Origin: Bifidobacterium breve
Lineage (GTDB): Bacteria > Actinomycetota > Acidimicrobiia > Acidimicrobiales > Acidimicrobilacustridaceae
Direction: 5' to 3'
Assembly: GCA_945862505.1 (NCBI GenBank)
Contig: CAMAYJ010000013.1
Location: forward strand, 1-40,267
Length of the DNA: 40,267 nucleotides
A program made the position numbers and the translations under genes. Positions 24,671 through 32,922 of the stretch are shown here, in pieces (position 1 is the first letter of the stretch; every line of letters starts with the position of its first letter). Below the pieces are notes generated by a model. That model was given only the letters and a program-made list of their open reading frames with translations, was not told where the DNA came from and did no database searches.

Positions 24671-25882
24671 ATGACCACAACAGAAACTCCCTATGTGAAC
24701 CTGCTCGATCCGCAGTTCTACGTCGATCCGTGGGCTGCGTATCGATGGCTACGCGCGAATGATCCGGTGTTCTGGGACTCCACTCACCGCATTTGGGGAA
24801 TCTCTCGGTACGAGGACATCGTTGAAGTCGAGAAGAACTGGAAGTTGTACACCTCGGTTGATGGGTCCCGTCCGGCGACCGACCAACGCGATGACACGTC
24901 GATGATTAATCGCGATGATCCGGAGCACCAGAAACAGCGGATGTTGGTGGCCCGTCAGTTCACGCCACGTGCGGTCAAGCAGATCGAGGGGAAAATTCGC
25001 AACATAGTGAATGAACTCATCGACGATGTCGCTAGCGCCGGAAGATGTGAAGCAATTGAATCGCTGGCTTCGCCACTCCCGGCGATTTTGATCGGAGACA
25101 AACTTGGGTTCCCGCGCGAACTCTGGCCAAAGTTACGCGAGTGGTCAGAAGTGACGATGTACGAATCAGGGCAGAATCCTCCCGACGGGACTCCGGCGGC
25201 GTTTTCAGAACTCTCGACGAACGCCATCATGGAGTTCGCTGCGGCGACGATTGAACTCATTGCAGAGCGTCGGAAAGAACCGAAAGACGACCTCATCACC
25301 ATTTGGGCGACGACCGAAGTCGACGGACATCGCTGGTCCGATGGGGAAATTATTTCGGAATGTTTGTTGCTTCTTGATGGGGGAGCGGAGACAACCCGAA
25401 CGGTAATTGGTTCGATTATCCGTGAGCTGGCGCTGAATCCGAGCCAACGTCAACTCTTGATTCAGAACCCTGAACTCCTGGGCGAAACAGGAGTTGAGGA
25501 ATTCATCAGATGGGTAACGCCAATTCTCAATATGCGTCGCACGGCAACTGAGGACCATATCTTCCGCGGAAAGGACATCAAGAAGGGTGATCAGTTGCTT
25601 CTGATGTATGCCTCGGCAAATCGTGACGAGTCTGTGTTCGAGCAAGCAGAAGTTTTTGATGTGACGAGAACCCATAATCACCATGTCGCATTTGGATTTG
25701 GCACGCACTTCTGTTTGGGGTCTTCATTGGCTCGAATCGAGATCCGGGTCATGTTCGAAGAGCTTCTGCGCCGGATCCCCGATTGGAGCATCGCGCCAGG
25801 CTCAGAATCGAAGATCCTCGGAGCCACCTTTACCCGTGCCTACGACCGGGTTGAGATCGAGTTCACCCCCGAAACGCGCTGA
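24671..25882 (+). CDS. Cytochrome P450, copy 1
   Basis: From ATG 24671 the product has 403 residues, a soluble bacterial class I P450 with no membrane anchor. I-helix oxygen-activation residues are Gly237-Gly-Ala-Glu240-Thr241. The K-helix ExxR is Glu277-Arg280. The heme loop FGFGTHFCLG carries the thiolate Cys348. The sequence style (DPEH region, LARIE after the heme Cys) resembles actinobacterial families near CYP125/CYP142/CYP124 that hydroxylate steroid or terpenoid side chains. That is a resemblance only. AGGAGGGG four bases upstream sets the start. No ferredoxin or reductase gene is nearby. The frame is open to 24647, but without support. Confidence 0.93.
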   Translation: MTTTETPYVNLLDPQFYVDPWAAYRWLRANDPVFWDSTHRIWGISRYEDIVEVEKNWKLYTSVDGSRPATDQRDDTSMINRDDPEHQKQRMLVARQFTPRAVKQIEGKIRNIVNELIDDVASAGRCEAIESLASPLPAILIGDKLGFPRELWPKLREWSEVTMYESGQNPPDGTPAAFSELSTNAIMEFAAATIELIAERRKEPKDDLITIWATTEVDGHRWSDGEIISECLLLLDGGAETTRTVIGSIIRELALNPSQRQLLIQNPELLGETGVEEFIRWVTPILNMRRTATEDHIFRGKDIKKGDQLLLMYASANRDESVFEQAEVFDVTRTHNHHVAFGFGTHFCLGSSLARIEIRVMFEELLRRIPDWSIAPGSESKILGATFTRAYDRVEIEFTPETR

Positions 25883-25898
25883 GGTCGGCCCCGAGAAT

Positions 25899-25923
25899 CC
25901 CCGAAAACGAACCTTCTTCGGGG
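25899..25923 (+). terminator. Terminator-like hairpin after P450 copy 1
   Basis: CCCCGAA and TTCGGGG form a perfect 7-bp stem with an 11-nt loop, 16 bases after the P450 stop and 13 bases before the next ATG. Only a single T follows, so it may attenuate rather than terminate. Confidence 0.5.
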
Positions 25924-25936
25924 TAGACACTATGGC

Positions 25937-27286
25937 ATGACTTCGACGACAACTGATTCAGGAACTGACGAAACAGTTTCTCCAACTGTCCATTCGGGAC
26001 GCCGCCGGCGTATCGGGATCTTCGTGCTGATCCTGCTGGCATCGGTCCTGCTCTTTGGCACCGCCGCTGACGTTTGGGTCAAGCGTCAGGTCTTAAGTAC
26101 GCCGAAATGGGTGGCCGCGAGCGACAAGATCCTTGCTGATCCCAAGGTGCAGGAGGCGTTATCTACCTACATCGTCGATCAGATCTATTCGAACGTCGAC
26201 GTCCAACAAGAATTGTCGGACAAACTCCCTGAAGGTTGGAAGGGCGTCGCCGGTCCTTTGGCCGCTGGAATCCGCACGCCGGCTGCAACTGCTGTCGAGA
26301 AGATCTTGTCCTCCGACCGCGTGCTGAAGATCTGGCACACAGTCAACGAGAAGGCCCACCAGGCTCTTGTCAACGTTCTTGAGGACAAAACGAGAGTGGG
26401 ATCCACGAAGGACGGCCAGGTCACACTCGATATAGGTGAAATCGTTCGCATCGTCGGAACCGATTTAGGAATCCCCGCATCGGTGATGGACAAGCTTCCG
26501 GCTGATATCGGTCAAATCACAATTTTTGAGTCAAGCTCGCTCGCTGCGATTCAGAACGCGGTGAAGGTCGTCAACATTTTGGGCCCAATCCTCTTCGTCC
26601 TCATTGTTGCGTTGTACACATTGGCTGTATGGCTTGCCCGTGGTCGCCGCCGGCTCACGTTGCGCAATGTTGGGTGGTCGATCATCGTCGTTGGTCTTTT
26701 ACTCACCACCATGCGAAGGCTTACCGGCAACTACATCAATTCGATCATTACCGATCCGCAGTACAGCGTTGCCGGAAAGATCATCTTTGGAATCTTGTCG
26801 GAGTTGCTCTTTGATACGGCGTGGTTCTTGATTAGCTGGGGTGCGATCATCGTGGCGGGAATGCTCGCCATCGGCCCAAATCGCATCGCCACATGGGCTC
26901 GTCGAACTGCCGCCCCAGTTCTCAACGCGGATCGCACGGTGTTCTGGGTGGGTGCGGCTGTTCTTTACCTACTCGTTCTGCTCATCGTGCCGTCGCCAGC
27001 GCTCCGGCTTTGGTGGTCAGTGATCATCGTCGGAGCGGTCGTTGCGCTTGGGCTTGAGTACCTTCGCAGTCGGTCACTCGCTGAGTTCCCAGACGTGCAG
27101 TTCGATGTTGATGTTGACGGGGTGAAGAATTCCGTGGCGAAGACGTGGACCACAATCGCGTCTCGGTTCAGCAATAACGATGCAGGTGATCATGTTGCCC
27201 AACTTCAGAAACTGAGCGAGATGCACGCATCTGGTGCACTCTCAGACGCGGAGTACACGGCAGCGAAAGCCAAGTTGCTCAACTAA
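25937..27286 (+). CDS. Multi-pass membrane protein with C-terminal SHOCT domain
   Basis: The 449-residue product has an N-terminal membrane helix (about 26-46), an extracytoplasmic region of some 165 residues, then about four more helices (about 215-235, 250-265, 290-315, 340-380). It ends in a SHOCT segment (about 420-449, LQKLSEMHASGALSDAEYTAAKAKLL). SHOCT tails are short oligomerisation modules. The function of the whole protein is not known to me, and similar proteins are common in actinobacteria. No SD is evident. A TAGACA 7 nt before the ATG could be a poor leaderless -10. It is probably unrelated to the neighbouring catabolic genes. Confidence 0.82.
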   Translation: MTSTTTDSGTDETVSPTVHSGRRRRIGIFVLILLASVLLFGTAADVWVKRQVLSTPKWVAASDKILADPKVQEALSTYIVDQIYSNVDVQQELSDKLPEGWKGVAGPLAAGIRTPAATAVEKILSSDRVLKIWHTVNEKAHQALVNVLEDKTRVGSTKDGQVTLDIGEIVRIVGTDLGIPASVMDKLPADIGQITIFESSSLAAIQNAVKVVNILGPILFVLIVALYTLAVWLARGRRRLTLRNVGWSIIVVGLLLTTMRRLTGNYINSIITDPQYSVAGKIIFGILSELLFDTAWFLISWGAIIVAGMLAIGPNRIATWARRTAAPVLNADRTVFWVGAAVLYLLVLLIVPSPALRLWWSVIIVGAVVALGLEYLRSRSLAEFPDVQFDVDVDGVKNSVAKTWTTIASRFSNNDAGDHVAQLQKLSEMHASGALSDAEYTAAKAKLLN

Positions 27287-27308
27287 CCGCTGATGGTTGG
27301 GCCGAGAC

Positions 27309-27734
27309 TCAGTCGGCAAATTCAAAGATGCGATGAACTCGCGTCAATCGAAGAGTACTGATCTTCCAGCCCTGAGGAGTGCGGCTATAGGTCTCGTGAT
27401 AGTGGCCGTATCCGTGCAGGTATTTGATGGGTTGGCCTTCGGGCCACCACAGTTCGTCTTCCATGGCCCAGATACCAGTGGCGTGATCCTCATCGACGAA
27501 TGAAATCTCGGGCATGTGTCCATGGTGGGCGGTGACGACATCGCCTATCTGGGAGATGAGGAATGGCAGATACTCGTCGACACCGTCGATGACGGTGCCA
27601 CTGTCTTCAGTCGTATCGATACACACGTCCGGTGTGAAAACCTGGCGCAGCCCGTCCCAATCTTTCGTGTCCATCAGGCGGAAGTAGCGGGCTTTCAACT
27701 GATGAATTTGGTCAAGGTCAGATTGTGTGCTCAT
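27309..27734 (-). CDS. SnoaL/NTF2-like protein
   Basis: From ATG 27732-27734 the product has 141 residues, one NTF2-like cone domain: the opening helix QIHQLKARYFRLMDTKDWDGLRQVF, then TPDVCID, and a HGHMPEISF strand with the YGHYHETYSR edge. The family covers dehydratases, isomerases and binding proteins such as scytalone dehydratase, ketosteroid isomerase and SnoaL cyclase. Its ATG overlaps the stop of the SDR gene (ATGA), so an SDR product is the likely ligand. Start choice: the TTG at 27740 is possible, but the ATG fits the overlap. Confidence 0.85.
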   Translation of the reverse strand: MSTQSDLDQIHQLKARYFRLMDTKDWDGLRQVFTPDVCIDTTEDSGTVIDGVDEYLPFLISQIGDVVTAHHGHMPEISFVDEDHATGIWAMEDELWWPEGQPIKYLHGYGHYHETYSRTPQGWKISTLRLTRVHRIFEFAD

Positions 27735-28444
27735 GACCAAAGTGTTCCGTTGTCGACGACGAGCGATGCCCCGGTTGTTGTGCTCGCCGCGTCGGAAGCG
27801 AGATGAGCGAGCGCTTCGGCGATCTTGATTGGAGCCATCATCCCCGGGAGCACACCCATCATCTTCGGGAAATGGGAGAAATCGATGTCACCTTTGACGT
27901 TGGACAGCGCATTGGTGCTCATGGCGGTATCGACACCACCAGGACAGACGAGATTGACACGAATGCCATCGACGGCAAGTTCAACGGCGAGTGCCTTCAT
28001 GAACATGATGAGGCCTGCCTTTGAGGCGCAGTAGGAAGAATTGTACGGCTGGCCTTGGAGGCCGGAAATTGAGCCGACAGTGACAATATTTCCCTTTGAA
28101 GCTCGCAAGTGGGGGAGAGCTGCCTGCGTGACGAGCATGGGGCCTGTGAGGTTGACCGCGAGATGGCGGTTCCAGAGTTCAAGCGTGATGTCGTCGATTT
28201 TCGAAAACCAATTGACGCCAGCCACGTTGGCGAGGATGTCCAAACCGCCGAGTTCGGCGATGGTTGCGTCCATCGCTGCGGTTACCGACGCCGGATCGGA
28301 GACATCGCAATATTCGATTCCAGGCGCATCGGCGACATCGACGCCGACCACATTTGCGCCCTCCTCGCGGAAGAGTTGGACGGTGGCCTCACCGATTCCT
28401 GCGGCTGCACCAGTGACAAAGACTCGTTTCCCTGTAAATCGCAT
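27731..28444 (-). CDS. Short-chain dehydrogenase/reductase (SDR)
   Basis: A compact 237-residue SDR: TGAAAGIGEA near residue 11, NVAG for NNAG near residue 75, a Ser in VGSISG and YCASK near residue 140. A C-terminal SLVVDNG closes the fold. The early Asp of VGVDVADAP at the end of strand 2 favours NAD over NADP. It is coupled by a four-base overlap to the SnoaL-like gene downstream. The ATG at 28442-28444 follows TAGAGT by six bases with no ribosome-binding site, so it looks leaderless. It is divergent from the aldolase/Mo-enzyme operon. Confidence 0.9.
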   Translation of the reverse strand: MRFTGKRVFVTGAAAGIGEATVQLFREEGANVVGVDVADAPGIEYCDVSDPASVTAAMDATIAELGGLDILANVAGVNWFSKIDDITLELWNRHLAVNLTGPMLVTQAALPHLRASKGNIVTVGSISGLQGQPYNSSYCASKAGLIMFMKALAVELAVDGIRVNLVCPGGVDTAMSTNALSNVKGDIDFSHFPKMMGVLPGMMAPIKIAEALAHLASDAASTTTGASLVVDNGTLWS

Positions 28445-28450
28445 GGGCGG

Positions 28451-28460
28451 ACTCTAGTGT
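28451..28460. promoter_or_regulatory. Overlapping divergent -10 elements
   Basis: On the minus strand TAGAGT (28456-28451) lies exactly 6 nt before the SDR ATG, a leaderless arrangement. On the plus strand TAGTGT (28455-28460) overlaps it by two bases and points to the aldolase/Mo-enzyme operon. If both are real, only one polymerase could bind at a time. Confidence 0.4.
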
Positions 28461-28529
28461 CGGGGGAATAAAGATGTGAGGGGCAAAAGATTCCGACGAA
28501 GGAGCCACTCACCAGCATGGGGGAATGAC

Positions 28530-29273
28530 ATGAATTTCGCGCCAACACCAGAGCAGTTGCTGCCAGAGCTCACACTCCGTCAGGAGTTCGTGCTGCTCGC
28601 TCGTGCACTCTGGCGAGAGGGATACGCCGATCACCTCGCTGGGCACATCACGGTGAACATGGGCGACGGAACTTTGCTCTGCAATCCGTGGTTCATCACG
28701 TGGGATGAATTGCGTCCTTCGCAACTCATTCGGATTGATCTTGACGGGAAAGTTGTCGAAGGAGACTGGCCAGCGCCCCTTGGGATCCCGCTGCATCTTG
28801 AACTCCACAAACTTCGTGAAGACGTCGGTGTCGCAATGCATAGCCATCCACTCTACGGAACGGTGTGGGCCGATATGGGCGAGATTCCGCCGGTCTATGA
28901 CCAAAGTTCCGGACTCGGCGGTGGAGGAGAACTGATCTTGATCGATGAGTACGGCGGTGGTGTCGACAACTCTTCGGCTGCTCGCGATGCTGTGGTTGCA
29001 ATGGGTGAAGCAAACCTTGCTCTGCTTGGCGGCCACGGAGTGTTCGTGCTGGGTTCGACAATTCGAGCCGTTCACCAAAGGGCGGTTGCGTTGGAACAGC
29101 GCTGCCAACGGGCATGGCATATCCGTGCAGCAGGCGGACGTAGGGAATCGGTAGTCCCTGATTGGTGGCTTGAACGAGGTCGCACCAACGATGGGAACGG
29201 ATTCATCGGATTCTGGGAAGCAATGGCGCGAATGGAACTACGTGCAGACCCTTCACTCCTTGACGAGCGCTGA
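28530..29273 (+). CDS. Class II aldolase/adducin-domain protein lacking the catalytic Glu
   Basis: From ATG 28530 the product has 247 residues with the class II aldolase metal triad: His104 and His106 in AMHSHP and His169 in GGHGVF, plus the substrate loop LAGHITVNM near residue 36. By hand alignment to L-fuculose-1-phosphate aldolase (Glu73 stands 19 residues before the first His), the corresponding position is Gly85 in PLGIPLH, so the catalytic acid/base is missing. A lyase or decarboxylase of a different mechanism, or a non-catalytic protein, is possible. GGGGGA eight bases upstream sets the start. The Mo-oxidoreductase follows after 9 bases. Confidence 0.87.
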   Translation: MNFAPTPEQLLPELTLRQEFVLLARALWREGYADHLAGHITVNMGDGTLLCNPWFITWDELRPSQLIRIDLDGKVVEGDWPAPLGIPLHLELHKLREDVGVAMHSHPLYGTVWADMGEIPPVYDQSSGLGGGGELILIDEYGGGVDNSSAARDAVVAMGEANLALLGGHGVFVLGSTIRAVHQRAVALEQRCQRAWHIRAAGGRRESVVPDWWLERGRTNDGNGFIGFWEAMARMELRADPSLLDER

Positions 29274-29282
29274 GTTCACTAG

Positions 29283-31277
29283 GTGACGGAGCAACGTTCG
29301 TATTGTCGAATCTGTGCCGCTGCCTGCGGAATAGTCGTCACGGTAGAGGGTGACTCAGTGCTGAAGGTCCGTGGCGACATTGATCACCCGATCTCACGCG
29401 GATATACCTGCGAAAAAGGACGCGCTCTTCCGCAATGGCATCACGGTTCTACTCGCCTAAATGCTCCTCGAGTACGGGGAGCAAAGGTCGAATGGGAGGA
29501 AGCACTCGACGATCTCGCTGGAATTCTTTCGGTTGTCTCGTCAACCGATGGCGCTGACGCGATTGCGCTCTACCTCGCAACGGGGTTGGCCTACGACTCT
29601 GCAGGCCAGGTCTCCTGTGGGATGTGGATGGGAGCGGTCGGAAGCACGTCGTTTTACACCGCAGCGACTGTTGACAATGCGCCGGTTCTGGTGGCGGCTG
29701 AACAAATCGCCGGTCATCCAATGCTGAACCCGGTATGGGAACCGCAACACTCACGGCTTCTTCTACTCGTTGCTACAAATCCTGTGGTTTCGCATGGATA
29801 TGGAACCACACTGGCCGACCCAGTGCGGAGGCTGCGCGAGAACCAAGCCGCAGGCGGCAGGATATGGACCATCGATCCTCGCCGCACTGAATCGGCGGCA
29901 CTGTCTGACGAACATCTTTCTGTACGTCCCGGCTCGGACACCATCTTGTTCGCTGCGCTGGTTCGAGAACTGCTTGATGATGCGCAATGCAGGGCGGCGC
30001 TCGAACGCACGTGTCTTGATGACGAAGTGAAGCGCCTTGAACAAGCAGTTCTGCCTTTCGATCTTGACGCAGCCGCTTTAGCTACTGGGTGCGAGCGTTC
30101 GAATCTCCTCCGACTTGTTGCTGACCTTCGCGAACGGCACGGGAAAGTCGCGATTTTCTGTGGGACCGGTTCAACGATGTCACTCGATGGCGTCCTCGTT
30201 GAATGGCTTCGATGGGTTTTGCTTGTAATGACCGATTCCCTCGATGTGCTTGGCGGAATGCGCTTCAACCGCGGTGTTGTCAACCAACTTTCGCCGAGTC
30301 GTCCTGGAACACCTCCACTCGATGGTCCGAAATCGCGACCCGACATCGGGCGCGTTGCAGGGCAAATGCCCGTGGCGGCTCTCGTTGACGAAATCGAAGC
30401 AGGTCGACTGAAGGTGTTGGTGATCACGGGCGGGAATCCGTTGTCAGCCTTCCCGGAACCCGATCGCTTCCGTCAGGCCATAGCGCTTCTCGATGCTTTG
30501 GTTGTTATCGATGTTGCCGAGAGCGAGTTATGTGATTTGGCAACGCACGTCTTCCCCGCAACTGGACAACTCGAGCGCGCCGATCTTGCACTGGCTGAAC
30601 AGGTGGCATTTCGCTCGGGCATGCAATACACCGCTGCAGTCATTGAACCGGTTGCGGAACGTCGGCCGGTCTGGTGGATCCTCGGTTCTCTGGCTGCGCG
30701 TTCTGAGCGGCCCATGTTCGGGGGAACTCCACTCGATGCGCACTCCGACGAGACAGTCTTGCGAGGACTTCTTGGCCACGGACCATTCCCGCCCGATGAA
30801 GTCATTGAGGCTGGTCCTCATGGCGTGAATCTCGAACCCGAGTACGGGTGGGTACGCGAGCGCATGACCCACGATGGTTGTTGGTCGATCGCCCCGGCGG
30901 TGTTCTGCGAACGTCTTGCCCAGCATCGAGGCCCCGAACTCGGCCTGGTGCTGGTGCCTCGACGTGAATCGGCCTGGAGTAATTCCGTACGTTTCGCAGG
31001 TTTGGGTGACGAGTCGGTGGTCTTGATCCACCCCGAAGAGGCTCAGGTGAGGCAGCTCGTTACGGGTGACTGGGTAGCAGTGTCGAGCGCTTTTGGATCG
31101 CTGGTAGCAACTGTTGCGGTTGATGACGCTATTCGGCCAGGGGTGTTGTCGGTCACCCATGGGCACCCTGGATCTCTCACCGGAACGTTGACGAGCTCTT
31201 TAGAGGGCGTCGACCCACTCACGGCGATGCCGCGTGCGTCCGGTTTGCCCGTGCGGATAGAGAAACTGGGGATGTAG
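29283..31277 (+). CDS. Molybdopterin-dependent oxidoreductase (DMSO reductase superfamily), copy 2
   Basis: The 664-residue paralogue of 12108-14129 starts with GTG 9 bases after the aldolase-like gene. The [4Fe-4S] Cys are 8, 11, 15 and 43, followed by EKGR. Pterin-binding segments include ATNPVVSHGY, TIDPRRTES and TGGNPLSAFPE. The MGD-binding C-terminal domain starts near residue 555 (LVLVPRRESAWSNS). There is no Tat signal and no partner electron-transfer subunit. By hand alignment to FdhF the Mo-ligand position is Val137, not Sec, Cys or Ser. This suggests an enzyme with no protein ligand on the metal, as known for arsenite oxidase, or another reaction type. The substrate is unknown. Confidence 0.88.
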   Translation: MTEQRSYCRICAAACGIVVTVEGDSVLKVRGDIDHPISRGYTCEKGRALPQWHHGSTRLNAPRVRGAKVEWEEALDDLAGILSVVSSTDGADAIALYLATGLAYDSAGQVSCGMWMGAVGSTSFYTAATVDNAPVLVAAEQIAGHPMLNPVWEPQHSRLLLLVATNPVVSHGYGTTLADPVRRLRENQAAGGRIWTIDPRRTESAALSDEHLSVRPGSDTILFAALVRELLDDAQCRAALERTCLDDEVKRLEQAVLPFDLDAAALATGCERSNLLRLVADLRERHGKVAIFCGTGSTMSLDGVLVEWLRWVLLVMTDSLDVLGGMRFNRGVVNQLSPSRPGTPPLDGPKSRPDIGRVAGQMPVAALVDEIEAGRLKVLVITGGNPLSAFPEPDRFRQAIALLDALVVIDVAESELCDLATHVFPATGQLERADLALAEQVAFRSGMQYTAAVIEPVAERRPVWWILGSLAARSERPMFGGTPLDAHSDETVLRGLLGHGPFPPDEVIEAGPHGVNLEPEYGWVRERMTHDGCWSIAPAVFCERLAQHRGPELGLVLVPRRESAWSNSVRFAGLGDESVVLIHPEEAQVRQLVTGDWVAVSSAFGSLVATVAVDDAIRPGVLSVTHGHPGSLTGTLTSSLEGVDPLTAMPRASGLPVRIEKLGM

Positions 31278-31323
31278 CGCTTCGCATCGGCTACAAAGGT
31301 GAGACAACGGCGCAGGAGGGGAC

Positions 31324-31863
31324 ATGACTGTCATCGATCAAAGAGTTACGTGGGCGAAGGTTGAGGAGCGCCTCGCTACCGAAACTGATCCAGTGCTACG
31401 TCGCAACCTCGAGATGCTCTTGGAACACCAATTGGCTGAAGCATCCCTCGACATGGAAAAACTCATGGCCACCGTTTCTGAGCATGCGCACTATCACATG
31501 CATTCAATTCCGAACGGCGCTGGGGATGTCATTGGAAAGTCGGCGGTGCAGAAGTTCTATGAAGATTTTGCAGCCTCAGGTGCCGAGAAGCTTCAACTTG
31601 ATACCGAGTGGTTAGTGGTGGATCGGCACTGCATCGTGACCGAGGGTCTCATGCGGATGGCCTATCCCGGCTCAACGCTCGCTGCTCGTGGTTTTCCAAT
31701 CGATGACCCTTCAGCGTTTTATCTCTACGAAGCGCGCATGTGCGTTTTGTGGCCCATTGGACCGGATGGCCTCTTTACCGGAGAAGATACGTACACAGCG
31801 TCCGATGGCTTCGCGGGCATTGAACACCGCAAATTGTCATCAAAAGATGTCGCGACGTTCTAG
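31324..31863 (+). CDS. SnoaL/NTF2-like protein
   Basis: The 179-residue product has an N-terminal helical extension of about 40 residues and then an NTF2-like domain (MEKLMATVSEHAHYHMHSIPN, GKSAVQKFYEDF, LDTEWLVVDRHCIVTEG, TGEDTYTASDGF). It shares this layout with 32476-32907, where the same strands read IEWVVIDGNRVV and YQEDVYNPSEG, so the two are paralogues. The start has a strong AGGAGGGG site three bases upstream. It is the third gene of the aldolase/Mo-enzyme operon (46-base gap), with the Mug gene 6 bases downstream. An isomerase, dehydratase or binding role is inferred from the fold only. Confidence 0.83.
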   Translation: MTVIDQRVTWAKVEERLATETDPVLRRNLEMLLEHQLAEASLDMEKLMATVSEHAHYHMHSIPNGAGDVIGKSAVQKFYEDFAASGAEKLQLDTEWLVVDRHCIVTEGLMRMAYPGSTLAARGFPIDDPSAFYLYEARMCVLWPIGPDGLFTGEDTYTASDGFAGIEHRKLSSKDVATF

Positions 31864-31869
31864 GACCCC

Positions 31870-32472
31870 GTGACTTCGCCGAACAGGTTCATTGTTGGCC
31901 GACGTCCCACAAAAGCAGAACTGGCCACGTTCCAAGGATCGACTGTTGATGATCTCCTGCCGGCACAACTGAATCTGCTCTTTGTTGGAATCAATCCAGG
32001 GTTGTGGACTGCCGCAGTCAATGCACATTTTGCACGACCGGGTAACCGATTTTGGCCGGCGTTGCATCGCTCGGGGATTACCTCCGTTGACGTGGATGCG
32101 TCATGCGGACTTCCTGATCAGACACGATCGGAATTTGAATCCAAGGGAATCGGTATCTCGAATATCTGCCCGATTGCTACGGCGAGAGCAGATGAATTAT
32201 CGAAGCAACAACTTCGAGACGGCGGAGAATCGCTTCGGGCGCTGGTTCGCGATCGCAAGCCAAACCTCGTAGCCGTGCTCGGCGTGACCGCCTATCGACA
32301 AGCATTCGGTAACTCGAAGGTTGCCGTGGGTCCTTCCGCTGACGACTTTGAGGGCGCCGAACTCTGGATCCTTCCGAATCCGAGTGGACTCAATGCCCAC
32401 GAAACTGTTGAGTCGCTGGCTGACTGGTACGGACGCGCTGCTCAAGCGGCCGGTATCTCCCTTATTTGCTGA
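31870..32472 (+). CDS. mug: Mug-type mismatch-specific uracil/thymine DNA glycosylase
   Basis: The 200-residue product has the Mug/TDG signature: LLFVGINPGL with Asn42 as the catalytic-water Asn (about 36-45), HFARPGNRFWPAL (about 53-65) and the C-terminal intercalation loop NPSGLNAH. It removes U or other damaged bases opposite G in DNA. The start is GTG, 6 bases after the SnoaL-like gene. A DNA-repair gene at the end of a catabolic operon may simply be a read-through neighbour. The 3' end is three bases from the convergent SnoaL-like gene. Confidence 0.9.
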   Translation: MTSPNRFIVGRRPTKAELATFQGSTVDDLLPAQLNLLFVGINPGLWTAAVNAHFARPGNRFWPALHRSGITSVDVDASCGLPDQTRSEFESKGIGISNICPIATARADELSKQQLRDGGESLRALVRDRKPNLVAVLGVTAYRQAFGNSKVAVGPSADDFEGAELWILPNPSGLNAHETVESLADWYGRAAQAAGISLIC

Positions 32473-32475
32473 ACG

Positions 32476-32907
32476 TCAATCCATGCCGGGCAAACGACCG
32501 CCGGCGGCGATCCATTCGCCAAAGACTCGCTCGCCCTCTGAAGGGTTGTACACGTCTTCTTGATACGAGAACTGTCCGTCACCTGCGTATTCAAGAATTG
32601 TGATGCAACTGAAGCGGAATGATTCTCCGCCGGTGGGGTGAGGGAGCACCTGCCATGGGTAGTAAACAACGCGATTTCCGTCGATCACCACCCACTCAAT
32701 AGGGAACTCCATTGTGGACGGAGCTTGTGCCATGACATCAACGATGGCCTTGCGTATTGCTTCTCGCCCGTTGAACGTGCCGAGATGATGTTCGACCCAG
32801 AGGCCGTCGACGGTGTGCAGATCAGCCCAGGCGTTCCAGTCGCCGCTGTCGCCGACTGCAACAAAGTTGTCGTACGCGGCGCGTACTTCGTCAGGATGAA
32901 AGTCCAT
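32476..32907 (-). CDS. SnoaL/NTF2-like protein
   Basis: The 143-residue single NTF2-like domain opens with the helix EVRAAYDNFVAVGDSGDWNAWADLHT, followed by EHHLGTFNGREAIRKAI, then the strands IEWVVIDGNRVVYYPWQVLPH and YQEDVYNPSEG. It is a paralogue of 31324-31863 without its helical N-terminus. GGAGAA six bases upstream of the ATG is the ribosome-binding site. It starts 15 bases after the P450 stop and is the third gene of a pirin-P450-SnoaL unit. This suggests that it acts on or binds the P450 product. The exact reaction is unknown. Confidence 0.85.
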   Translation of the reverse strand: MDFHPDEVRAAYDNFVAVGDSGDWNAWADLHTVDGLWVEHHLGTFNGREAIRKAIVDVMAQAPSTMEFPIEWVVIDGNRVVYYPWQVLPHPTGGESFRFSCITILEYAGDGQFSYQEDVYNPSEGERVFGEWIAAGGRLPGMD

Positions 32908-32922
32908 TGTGGTTCTCCGTGA

